A stretch of DNA of 64,000 bases from Streptomyces sp. NBC_00525 (GTDB taxonomy: Bacteria > Actinomycetota > Actinomycetes > Streptomycetales > Streptomycetaceae). Both the position numbers and the translations under genes were made by a program. Below the pieces are notes generated by a model. The model searched no databases and was not told the origin of the DNA. It saw only the letters and a list, made by a program, of their open reading frames with translations. Below are positions 9,410-16,624 of the stretch, piece after piece; within the stretch, counting starts at the first letter, position 1; each line of letters starts with the position of its first letter. The stretch spans positions 6,324,001 to 6,388,000 of the forward strand of contig NZ_CP107834.1 in assembly GCF_036346595.1 (NCBI RefSeq), read 5' to 3'.

Positions 9410-10629
9410 CAACGGGAACACCGGTGACCACGGGAACACACGCGACCACCACGGCCGAACACGCTCCACCCGCGCGCCTGCCGTGGGCGGCGCTGCTGGC
9501 GCTGGCCGCGGCGGGATTCCTCGCCATCTTCACCGAGACCATCCCCGCCGGACTCCTCCGGCAACTCTCGGCAGGGCTGGGGATCTCCGAACCCGCAGCG
9601 GGGCAACTGGTCACGTTGTACGCGATCGGGTCGGTGCTCGCCGCGATCCCGCTCGTGGCCGCGACCCGACGGGTGAGCCGGAAGAAGGTGCTGCTGGCCG
9701 CGGTGCTCACCCTGCTGGTGTTCAACACCGTGACCGCGATCGCGCCCGCGTACCCGCTGATCCTGGCGGCCCGGTTCATCGCCGGTGCGGCCGCCGCGCT
9801 GGTGTGGGGTGTGCTGGCCGGGTACGCACGCCGCCTCGTCCCGCCGGCGCAGCAAGGACGCGCGCTCACCGTCACCGGGATCGGCCAGCCCATCGCGCTG
9901 GCCGCCGGAGTGCCGCTGGGAGCCTTCGCCGGCTCGCTCGTGGACTGGCGGTGGGTGTTCGCCGCGATCTCGCTGGCCGCGGCCGGCCTGGCCGTGTGGA
10001 TCGGCACCGCCGTGCCCGATGTGCCCGGCCAGGCACCGTCGGCGCATCTGCCGCTGCGGCGCGTGGTGCTGCTCCCCGGCATCAGGGCGGTGCTGGTCGT
10101 CGCACTCGTGTGGGTGCTCGCGCACAACATCCTCTACACCTATATCGCGCCGCTGCTCGCCCCGACCGGACTGCGGCTCGACGTCGGCCTCGCGATCTTC
10201 GGTATCGCCTCCTTCCTCGGGATCACCGCCACCGGCCTGGTCATCGACCGGGCACTGCGGGCGACCGTGCTCGGTGCGCTCGTCCTCATGGCGACGGCCG
10301 GCCTCGCCCTGGCCGCCCCGACGCTCCTCGGAGCCGTGCTGATCGCGGTGGCGATCGCGATCTGGGGCCTCGGCTTCGGCGGCGCGCCCGCGCTGCTGCA
10401 GACGGCCCTGGCCGACCGGGCCGGCGAGCACACCGACGCCGCCCAGTCCGTATTCGTGACCGTGTTCAACCTGGCGGTGGCCGGTGGCGGCATCGTCGGC
10501 GGAGCGATCCTGGCGGGCCGCGCGGGTGCCCCCGCCCTGGCCTGGACCGCGCTCGGATTGACCATCGTGGCGTTCCTCGTGGTCGTCGCCCATGCGCGGG
10601 CGTTCCCGGCCACCCGCGCGGAGGGGTGA
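9406..10629 (+). CDS. MFS transporter (efflux type)
   Basis: This 407-aa membrane protein has about twelve hydrophobic segments and the AraJ/sugar-efflux MFS pattern near its N-terminus (FTETIPAGLLRQLSAGLGIS, then RRVSRKKVLL between TM2 and TM3). The GTG start overlaps the dehydrogenase stop as GTGA, so both are coupled. It probably exports a small molecule that the CGNR regulator senses or that the dehydrogenase makes. The substrate is not evident. A hairpin terminator follows directly after the stop. Confidence 0.85.
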   Translation: MTTGTPVTTGTHATTTAEHAPPARLPWAALLALAAAGFLAIFTETIPAGLLRQLSAGLGISEPAAGQLVTLYAIGSVLAAIPLVAATRRVSRKKVLLAAVLTLLVFNTVTAIAPAYPLILAARFIAGAAAALVWGVLAGYARRLVPPAQQGRALTVTGIGQPIALAAGVPLGAFAGSLVDWRWVFAAISLAAAGLAVWIGTAVPDVPGQAPSAHLPLRRVVLLPGIRAVLVVALVWVLAHNILYTYIAPLLAPTGLRLDVGLAIFGIASFLGITATGLVIDRALRATVLGALVLMATAGLALAAPTLLGAVLIAVAIAIWGLGFGGAPALLQTALADRAGEHTDAAQSVFVTVFNLAVAGGGIVGGAILAGRAGAPALAWTALGLTIVAFLVVVAHARAFPATRAEG

Positions 10630-10652
10630 CGGCCGCCTGGAACCGGCGGCCG
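10630..10652. terminator. Bidirectional terminator hairpin
   Basis: CGGCCGCC (10630-10637) pairs with GGCGGCCG (10645-10652) across a 7-nt loop. It fills the 33-bp gap between the convergent MFS and oxidoreductase genes. Confidence 0.6.
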
Positions 10653-10662
10653 ATACGAAGGG

Positions 10663-11223
10663 CTACGTCCGGTTCTCGGCGCGAGGCGGCCGGGGCCGGG
10701 CGGTCGCCCAGGCGAGATAGGTGCCGGCGTCGGCGACGAGCTGCTCGTCGGTGACGCGGCCGATGCCGCTGAGGAAGTGTCCGCCGAGGTAGTTCATGCC
10801 GACGCGGACGGCGATGGCCTCGAAGGCGGCCGTGAGCTCGTCGAGGGTGCGGTGGTAGCGGCCGGTCCGGGTGTAGTCCTCGGCGGTCGACCAGGTGGAG
10901 ACGGCGACGCCGAGCTCCTTGCCCTCCAGGGCATGGCCGCCGGGGCCGTACGCCCAGCCGCGCTCCAGGACCTGTTCGAGCCAGTGGTGAAGGATTCCCG
11001 GAGCGCTGTACCAGTGGATCGGGTACTGCAGGATGATCCGCTCATGGGCGGCCAGCAGCGACTGTGCGGCCGACACGTCGATCCGGCCCTCGACGGGACC
11101 GGCGCCGAGTACGTGGACGTCGACGGCACCGCTCGCGCCCAGGGCGTCGGCCCATGCGCGGTTCACGCGGGAGCGGGCGAGGTTCGGGTGGGCGACGACG
11201 ACGAGGGGGCGGGGCATGGTCAT
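10663..11223 (-). CDS. NAD(P)H-dependent oxidoreductase, flavodoxin fold (KefF/MdaB-like)
   Basis: This 186-aa protein has the NQO1/KefF-type flavodoxin fold: LVVVAHPNLARSRVNRA at the N-terminus binds FMN phosphate, and QYPIHWYSAPGILHHWLEQVLERGWAYG is the family's conserved core. It should transfer hydride from NAD(P)H to a quinone or electrophile through bound flavin in the cytoplasm. The ATG overlaps the stop of the upstream MFS gene (ATGA), so the two form an operon facing the ArsR-like regulator. The pairing suggests defence against a quinone-like or other toxic compound, which is inference. Confidence 0.88.
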   Translation of the reverse strand: MTMPRPLVVVAHPNLARSRVNRAWADALGASGAVDVHVLGAGPVEGRIDVSAAQSLLAAHERIILQYPIHWYSAPGILHHWLEQVLERGWAYGPGGHALEGKELGVAVSTWSTAEDYTRTGRYHRTLDELTAAFEAIAVRVGMNYLGGHFLSGIGRVTDEQLVADAGTYLAWATARPRPPRAENRT

Positions 11224-12530
11224 TCTCCCTCCGCAGCGGCTGCGGTGCGTTGGTGTCCCGCACGTCGTCCGACGGCGGCGAGTGCGGCGAGTGCGGTGAG
11301 GGCCGCGGCGGCGAGGACGGCGCCGAACAGTGCGACGGCGGTGGGGAGTCCGAAGGCGTCGGACGCGTATCCGGTCAGGACCGCGAGAACGCCGGCGGGG
11401 ACGTAGCCGCCGATGTTCAGTACGGCGTTCGACTCGGCGCGCTTGTCGGCGGGGACATGCGCGGCGATCAGCGACAGACCGGCGAGCTGGCCGAGCCCCT
11501 GGGCCGCCCCGGCCAGCAGGAACCCGGAGATCGCGAGCACCGCGGTCGGCGCGACCGTGACGGCGAGCACCACGAGAACCGACGCGGCGACCGCGGCGAC
11601 GGAACTGAGCACGAGATGCGTACGGGTGGTCAGCCGGGCCAGCGCGAATTGCACACCGGTGGCAGCGAGGAACATGGCACACACGACCGCGCCGGCGGCC
11701 AACGTGCCGGACACACCGACCGAATTCAGCACGGTCGGCCCCAACGACAGGACGAACGAGGTGGCGGCGAGCCCCGGCCCGAACGCCCCGATGCCCCGCC
11801 GTAGTTCGCGACGGTTCCGCCGTGGCGGCGAGGGCCAAACGAACAGACGGGCCCCACTGCGCGCGACCGGCCGCCGCGGAGGCGGCGCGGCCGGACGCTT
11901 CAGTGGCAGCGCGATCGCCACGGCGAGCGCGGCCAGTTCGACACCCAGCACGACGGAGAACACGAGCGTCTGGGGCCGACGTGACGCGGCGGCCAGCCCG
12001 CCGGCGAGCAGCGGGCCGAGGCCGGCGCCGAAGACCATCGAGACGGAGGCGATGAGCGAGCCGGTGCGCCTCCGGCGAGCGGGGGCGAGGTCGACGACGG
12101 CGGCCATGCCCGCCGTGACCGCCGCGCCCACGGCGACCCCTGCCAGCAGGCGTGCGGCCAGGAGCCACACCACGTCCTGCGCCCCGAGGAACAGCACCGA
12201 CGAGACCACCGCGGCCACCAGCCCCGGCACCAGTACGGCCTTCCTGCCGAAGCGGTCCGCCAGTCGGCCCGCCACCACGAGGGACGCGATGAGGCCGACC
12301 ATGTAGGCGGCGAAAACCACGGTGAGCAGGCCGGAGTCGAAGCCCCACACGGACTGCCAGTGGGCGTAGAGCGGCGTGGCCGCGTTCGACAGCAGGAACA
12401 CCCCGGTCACGGTCGCGGCGGCGGTCAGCGACCACCCCGGACCGCCCCTCCCGGAACCGGGCGCACACTCCGTGGGCGGACGATCCACCCCCGCGCTCGA
12501 CGGTTCGAATATACTCGTACTGGTTCGCAT
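11220..12530 (-). CDS. MFS transporter (drug efflux type)
   Basis: This 436-aa membrane protein has about twelve hydrophobic segments and the MFS motif A-like loop GRLADRFGRKAVL after TM2. The chosen ATG at 12530 has no good ribosome site, but TAGGTT (minus strand, 12538-12543) ends 7 nt before it, so a leaderless transcript is likely. A GTG at 12488 is an alternative start. A Pro/Arg-rich cytoplasmic loop with about 40 residues lies mid-protein. It is divergent from an ArsR-like regulator and is co-translated with the flavodoxin-fold oxidoreductase. Substrate unknown. Confidence 0.85.
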   Translation of the reverse strand: MRTSTSIFEPSSAGVDRPPTECAPGSGRGGPGWSLTAAATVTGVFLLSNAATPLYAHWQSVWGFDSGLLTVVFAAYMVGLIASLVVAGRLADRFGRKAVLVPGLVAAVVSSVLFLGAQDVVWLLAARLLAGVAVGAAVTAGMAAVVDLAPARRRRTGSLIASVSMVFGAGLGPLLAGGLAAASRRPQTLVFSVVLGVELAALAVAIALPLKRPAAPPPRRPVARSGARLFVWPSPPRRNRRELRRGIGAFGPGLAATSFVLSLGPTVLNSVGVSGTLAAGAVVCAMFLAATGVQFALARLTTRTHLVLSSVAAVAASVLVVLAVTVAPTAVLAISGFLLAGAAQGLGQLAGLSLIAAHVPADKRAESNAVLNIGGYVPAGVLAVLTGYASDAFGLPTAVALFGAVLAAAALTALAALAAVGRRAGHQRTAAAAEGE

Positions 12531-12557
12531 GAAGGCGAACCTAGACTCCAGTACGAG
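12514..12557. promoter_or_regulatory. Overlapping inverted repeats and divergent promoters between MFS and ArsR-like genes
   Basis: Two nested palindromes cover this region: CTCGTACTGG (12514-12523) with its exact complement at 12548-12557, and GGTTCGC (12522-12528) with GCGAACC (12535-12541). Overlapping -10-like hexamers TAGGTT (minus, 12538-12543) and TAGACT (plus, 12542-12547) point both ways. A bound ArsR-like dimer would block both promoters. Confidence 0.55.
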
Positions 12558-12572
12558 AAAAGTCGAACTGCC

Positions 12573-12956
12573 ATGACTGAGCTTCCGGCGGGCACCCTCG
12601 CCCCGACCTACCTCACCGCCTCGGAACCGGGCGATCTGCCTCCGCGGCTCCCCGAACCGGGTGTGGACGAGATCCGGCTGGAGAGGGTCTTCGCCGTACT
12701 CTCCGAGCCCCTGCGGCTCACGATCGTGCAGCGGCTGCTCCGGGAGGCCGAGGAGTTCGACCACACCTGCGGCTGGTTCGGCTTCAGCCGCCCGAAATCC
12801 ACCCTCACGCACCACTTCAAGTCCCTGCGCGAAGCGGGCGTCATCAGCCAGCGCCAATACGGCCTGGAGCGCCGCTCCCGCGTCCGGCTGAAGGACCTCG
12901 ACACGCGGTTCCCCGGACTGATCGACATGATCCTGACCTGGACCCCGGCCGAGTAA
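12573..12956 (+). CDS. ArsR-like winged-helix transcriptional regulator
   Basis: This 127-aa protein has one winged helix-turn-helix of the ArsR/HTH_20 type: VFAVLSEPLRLTIVQRLL (about residues 39-56) then RPKSTLTHHFKSLREAGVISQRQYG (about 74-98). The wing is basic (ERRSRVRLK). It has no clear metal-binding Cys cluster beyond a single HTC, so a non-metal ligand is more likely. The ATG at 12573 follows the palindromes that presumably are its operators. It is divergent from the MFS / oxidoreductase operon and probably represses it. Confidence 0.88.
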   Translation: MTELPAGTLAPTYLTASEPGDLPPRLPEPGVDEIRLERVFAVLSEPLRLTIVQRLLREAEEFDHTCGWFGFSRPKSTLTHHFKSLREAGVISQRQYGLERRSRVRLKDLDTRFPGLIDMILTWTPAE

Positions 12957-13166
12957 CGGCGGAAGTCGTACGGGTATCGGGCCGCCGCGCCCGACGAGAC
13001 CGGCCGACCGCCGCGCGGACCGTCATGGTGACGGTGATCACGGCCGCTGTTCGCCGGATGAAATCCCTGGGTAACCCCGCCAGGACACGCGACTCGTTGT
13101 ATGGTAGGGAAACTGCCCTTGACCTGCAAGAACGCAGGCAGGGAGCCGATCTGTGGGAGTGTCCCG

Positions 13167-13592
13167 ATGCTGCGCACCATGTTCAAGTCCAAGATTCACC
13201 GTGCCACCGTGACCCAGGCCGACCTACATTACGTCGGTTCCGTCACCGTGGATGCCGAGCTCATGGAGGCAGCGGATCTGCTTCCCGGCGAGCTGGTGCA
13301 CATCGTGGACATCGACAACGGGTCCCGGCTGGAGACGTACGTCATCGAGGGCGAGCGCGGTTCCGGAGTGATCGGGATCAACGGGGCCGCCGCCCACTTG
13401 GTACACCCGGGTGACCTGGTGATCCTCATCAGCTACGCGCAGGTCGAGGATGCCGAGGCGCGGGCCCTCGTGCCGCGTATCGTGCACGTGGACGCGGACA
13501 ACCGCATCGTCGCACTCGGTGCCGACGCCTCCGCGCCCGTGCCGGGCAGCGACACCGAGCGCAGCCCGCACGCGGTGCCCGCGGCGCGCTGA
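13167..13592 (+). CDS. panD: Aspartate 1-decarboxylase, pyruvoyl-dependent
   Basis: This 141-aa proenzyme makes beta-alanine from aspartate for pantothenate and CoA. It shows the self-cleavage site Gly24-Ser25 in HYVGSVTVD, which yields the pyruvoyl group, and the active-site ETY motif at about residues 56-58 and the [10 protein letters not shown] loops. The start [16 protein letters not shown] is the conserved family N-terminus, with GGGAG upstream. A short hairpin (CCTGC/GCAGG, 13123-13138) lies in the leader. TATGGT at 13100-13105 is a possible -10. It is not next to panC here. Confidence 0.96.
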   Translation: MLRTMFKSKIHRATVTQADLHYVGSVTVDAELMEAADLLPGELVHIVDIDNGSRLETYVIEGERGSGVIGINGAAAHLVHPGDLVILISYAQVEDAEARALVPRIVHVDADNRIVALGADASAPVPGSDTERSPHAVPAAR

Positions 13593-13630
13593 GGCGTCCC
13601 TCTCCAGCGAGACCCAGGGAGCAATCCGCC

Positions 13631-13984
13631 ATGGCAGAGCAGACCGGGCCCGAGATCCGTGACGACCGGGCGGCGGGCAGGCTGTCCGCGTACGAGGACG
13701 GCGAGGCCGTCGGCGTCGTCGCGTACTTCGTGATGGACGGTGAGCCCGCCGGGCTCGTCGCCGTCCACACGGTCGTCGAGCCCGGACACGAGGGCAAGGG
13801 CATCGCCGGCGCCCTGGTCAGGGAGTTCTACGCCATGGCCGGGCGCGAGGGCGTGCCCGTCGTACCGCTGTGCCCGTACGCCGCCAAGTGGGCCTCGCGC
13901 CACCCCGACGAGGCCCCCGAGGCGCCCGAGGAGCTGGTGGAGCGCGCGAAGACGCAGCTCGCCTCGCACCCCGAGCTGTACTGA
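13631..13984 (+). CDS. Small GNAT-like acetyltransferase (YjdJ type)
   Basis: This 117-aa protein has the compact GNAT fold of the YjdJ/NATD1 group: EDGEAVGVVAYFV, then HTVVEPGHEGKGIAGALVREF, which contains the acetyl-CoA loop EGKGIAG, and a C-terminal VPLCPYAAKWASRHPD. The PYAAKW-H pattern near the end is characteristic. It follows panD by 38 bp with AGGGAG before the ATG and may be co-transcribed. The substrate is unknown. Confidence 0.88.
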   Translation: MAEQTGPEIRDDRAAGRLSAYEDGEAVGVVAYFVMDGEPAGLVAVHTVVEPGHEGKGIAGALVREFYAMAGREGVPVVPLCPYAAKWASRHPDEAPEAPEELVERAKTQLASHPELY

Positions 13985-14030
13985 CGCCTCGCACCCCGAG
14001 CCGTACCGAACCGGAAGAGGTGCGCCGCCC

Positions 14031-14693
14031 GTGCTGCCCGTGACCCTCGCGCTGCTGCACACCTCGCCGGTCCACGTCCCCGTCTTCGACGCCCTGCGTG
14101 ACACCGACCACCCGCACATCGCGCTGCGCCACGCCGTACGCGAGGACCTGCTCGCCGGGGCCGTCGCCGCAGGGCCCGAAGCGGTCGCGGCCTGCGTGGC
14201 GGCGGTGGTCGCGGAACTGGCCGCCGAGGGCGCCGCGGCCGTGCTGTGCACCTGTTCCACCATCGGCGCGGCGGCCGAGGCGGCCGGGGCCGCGTGCGGC
14301 GTCCCGGTCCTCCGCGTCGACCGGCCCATGGCGGCGGCCGCCGTCCGGGCGGGCCGGGTGACCGTCCTCGCCACCCTCGCCGCCACCCTGGCCCCGACCC
14401 GCGCGCTGCTCGCCGAGGAGGCGGAGGCGGCCGGTCTGCCCGGAGCCGACGTACGCACCGTGCTCGTGGAGGGGGCCTGGGAACGGTTCGCGGCCGGTGA
14501 CCACGACGGCTGTCTGGACCTGGTGGCCGCCGCAGTGGACGCGGTGACCGAAGCCGACGTCATCGTCCTCGCCCAGGGCTCCATGGCCGCCGCGACCGGG
14601 CGCACCACCACCGTGCTCCCGGTCCTGTCCAGCCCGCGCCCCGGCCTGACGGCCGCCGTGGCCATGGCCACGGCCACGCGCGGGGCGCGCTGA
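14031..14693 (+). CDS. Aspartate/glutamate racemase superfamily protein
   Basis: This 220-aa protein resembles the Asp/Glu/hydantoin racemase superfamily. The N-terminus TLALLHTSPVHVPVFDAL and the central AAVLCTCSTIGAAAE carry the Cys-x-Ser/Thr context where the first catalytic cysteine lies (CTCST). The second catalytic cysteine is not obvious; near the expected position the sequence reads LAQGSMAA. The fold may therefore be kept with altered chemistry. GTG 14031 is chosen with GGAAGAGG upstream. It follows the acetyltransferase by 46 bp on the same strand. Confidence 0.7.
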   Translation: MLPVTLALLHTSPVHVPVFDALRDTDHPHIALRHAVREDLLAGAVAAGPEAVAACVAAVVAELAAEGAAAVLCTCSTIGAAAEAAGAACGVPVLRVDRPMAAAAVRAGRVTVLATLAATLAPTRALLAEEAEAAGLPGADVRTVLVEGAWERFAAGDHDGCLDLVAAAVDAVTEADVIVLAQGSMAAATGRTTTVLPVLSSPRPGLTAAVAMATATRGAR

Positions 14694-14820
14694 GCGGACG
14701 GCGCACGACGCGCTGCCGCAACTTCCCGCCGCCCATACGTATGGCCCCGCCGGGCGCGGGCAGCCGCTCCGGGAGACGGTGGAGGGGAGGTCCGCTTCGG
14801 GACACACCCCGAGATCCACC

Positions 14821-14860
14821 CCCGAAGTCCACCCCGTGATCCAGCCCGAAGTCCACCCCG
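14821..14860. repeat. 16-bp direct repeat in the leader of the proline-rich peptide gene
   Basis: CCCGAAGTCCACCCCG occurs exactly at 14821-14836 and 14845-14860, period 24 bp, with a related partial copy just upstream. It ends 19 bp before the start codon of the proline-rich gene, so it would lie in the leader RNA or core promoter. Confidence 0.75.
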
Positions 14861-14878
14861 ATCGATCGGAGGCTCGAG

Positions 14879-15094
14879 ATGACTCATCCGTTCCCCGACC
14901 CCGTGCCGCCGGCGCCGACCCCGGGACCGTTGCCGGGGCCCACGCCGCCCGCACCGACCCCGCCCGCCCCCACGCCTCCCGCGCCGAATCCGCCCGCACC
15001 GCCCGGCCCCGCGCCCGACCCGATTCCGCAGCCGCCGTCGCCGAACCCCGACCCGGTGCCGCCACCGGAGCCGGAGCCGTCCCCGGTCGGCTGA
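14879..15094 (+). CDS. Proline-rich 71-aa protein
   Basis: This small protein is more than half proline, built of PAPTPP, PNPPAPP and PDPxP units, with no hydrophobic segment or signal peptide. The gene is supported by GGAGG 7 nt before the ATG and by codon use typical of the surrounding genes. Translation of such proline runs normally depends on elongation factor P. It follows the racemase-like gene on the same strand. I cannot assign a function; an extended, unstructured chain is expected. Confidence 0.6.
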   Translation: MTHPFPDPVPPAPTPGPLPGPTPPAPTPPAPTPPAPNPPAPPGPAPDPIPQPPSPNPDPVPPPEPEPSPVG

Positions 15095-15104
15095 GCGGCG
15101 GCGG

Positions 15105-16520
15105 TCAGGCGCCCGACCAGCCGGTCACGCCCGGCGAGGCCGCTCCCGGGCGCCCCGGAGCCAGCAGTGCGTCGGCGTGCGCGAGGCCGCTCTCGGCCGA
15201 CACGGAGTCCAGCGTCTGGGCGTCGCGTACCGGCGCGAACCGCACCTCCGGCTCCCCGCGCCCGCCCGTACCGGCCAGCTCGAACCCGTACACCGCCGGA
15301 CGCGGCAGGCTGTTGTACGACCACGGGGTGGAGAAGTAGTACGCGCCCGTGTCGTACAGCACCACGAAGTCACCCGACCGCAGCTCGGGCAGCGGCCGGG
15401 CGTGCGCGACGACGTCGCCGGCGAAGCAGCACGGGCCCGCGACGTCCTGGACCACCGGAGGACCGTCCTTGGGCCGCCCCTCGGAGTCGAAGGCGCCCAC
15501 CCGCAGCGGCCAGGCCTCCGGCATGAAGACCGTACGGGTGGCCGTCTGGGCGCCCGCGTGCGTGAGCGCGACACGCCGGCCGCCCGCCTCCTTCGTGTAC
15601 TCGACCAGCGCGCCGATGAACCCGTTCTTCGCGAGCAGCGACCGGCCGAACTCGGTGACCAGCTCGTACCGGCCGTCGAAGAGGCCGGGCACGGCGGCCC
15701 GCAGCGCGGCCGCGTACGCGGCGAACGTGGGGCGGACCTCGTCGTCGGCGAAGTTCACCGGGAGGCCGCCACCGATGTCGAGGCCGGTGACCTGGCGGCG
15801 GCCCAGCGTCGCGTTGATCTCCTCGGCCAGCCGGTACGTCTCGCCGATCCCGGCCGCGATCAGCTCCAGCGAGCAGCCCTGCGAGCCGACATGGGCGTGC
15901 AGCCGGGTCAGCCAGGGGTGCGCGGCGAACGCCTTCACCACCCGTTCGCGCGCGCCGGGGTCGCGCAGCGCCACGCCGAACTTCGACGTGGCCGTGGCCG
16001 TGCTCATCGCGCCGATGGAACCGCCCCCGACCTGCGGGTTGACCCGGAGACCGATCGCGGACACCGCGTCCGCGGGCCGCAGCGAGGCGATCCGGTCCAC
16101 CTCGTCGAGGTTGTCGGCGTTGATCGCCACGCCGACCGCCAGCGCACGGCGGATCTCGTCCCGCGTCTTGGCGGGCGAGTCGAGCACGATCAGCGAGGGA
16201 GCGAAACCGGCGTCCAGCGCGAGCCGCAGCTCACCCGGGCTCGCGACCTCGCAGCCCATCCCGCACCGGGCCAGCAGCCGCAGCACGGGCACGAGCGAGG
16301 ACGCCTTCGCCGCGAATGTGTGCAGCACGGCGGGCACACCGGGAAACGCCTCGTGCAGGGCCGCGACCGACGCGCGCACGCCGTCCGTGTCGATGAAACC
16401 GGCGACCGGCGCGGTCTCACCGAGCAGACCGGCGGCCACGGCGTGGCGGACCACCGCCGCGACACGCGCGGACGGGGTGAGGGAGGGGACGAGGGCGGAG
16501 GATGACGGCTGCATGCTCAT
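15105..16520 (-). CDS. Fold-type III PLP-dependent decarboxylase (DAP/ornithine decarboxylase family)
   Basis: This 471-aa enzyme has the alanine-racemase-like barrel and beta domain of the LysA/ODC family. PLP would be held by the lysine in HTFAAKASS, with HVGSQG and GGGLPVNF binding the cofactor phosphate. The second-subunit cysteine is in GPCCFAGD and the tyrosine in DTGAYYFS. Two family positions differ: EPGR is EFGR, and the LysA CESGD is CFAGD, so the substrate is unlikely to be meso-diaminopimelate. ATG 16520 gives the conserved length; no strong ribosome site is visible. It ends close to the convergent proline-rich gene and follows a PucR regulator on the same strand. Confidence 0.85.
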   Translation of the reverse strand: MSMQPSSSALVPSLTPSARVAAVVRHAVAAGLLGETAPVAGFIDTDGVRASVAALHEAFPGVPAVLHTFAAKASSLVPVLRLLARCGMGCEVASPGELRLALDAGFAPSLIVLDSPAKTRDEIRRALAVGVAINADNLDEVDRIASLRPADAVSAIGLRVNPQVGGGSIGAMSTATATSKFGVALRDPGARERVVKAFAAHPWLTRLHAHVGSQGCSLELIAAGIGETYRLAEEINATLGRRQVTGLDIGGGLPVNFADDEVRPTFAAYAAALRAAVPGLFDGRYELVTEFGRSLLAKNGFIGALVEYTKEAGGRRVALTHAGAQTATRTVFMPEAWPLRVGAFDSEGRPKDGPPVVQDVAGPCCFAGDVVAHARPLPELRSGDFVVLYDTGAYYFSTPWSYNSLPRPAVYGFELAGTGGRGEPEVRFAPVRDAQTLDSVSAESGLAHADALLAPGRPGAASPGVTGWSGA

Positions 16521-16624
16521 GGAGCCAGAGTCGGCGATGGCTGCCCCCAGGTCTCTGTCCGGAAGGCCAAGAACGGTGCGCCGGCTTGGCCGCCAGGCCA
16601 ACCGCCGTACGCACAGACCGCAAC

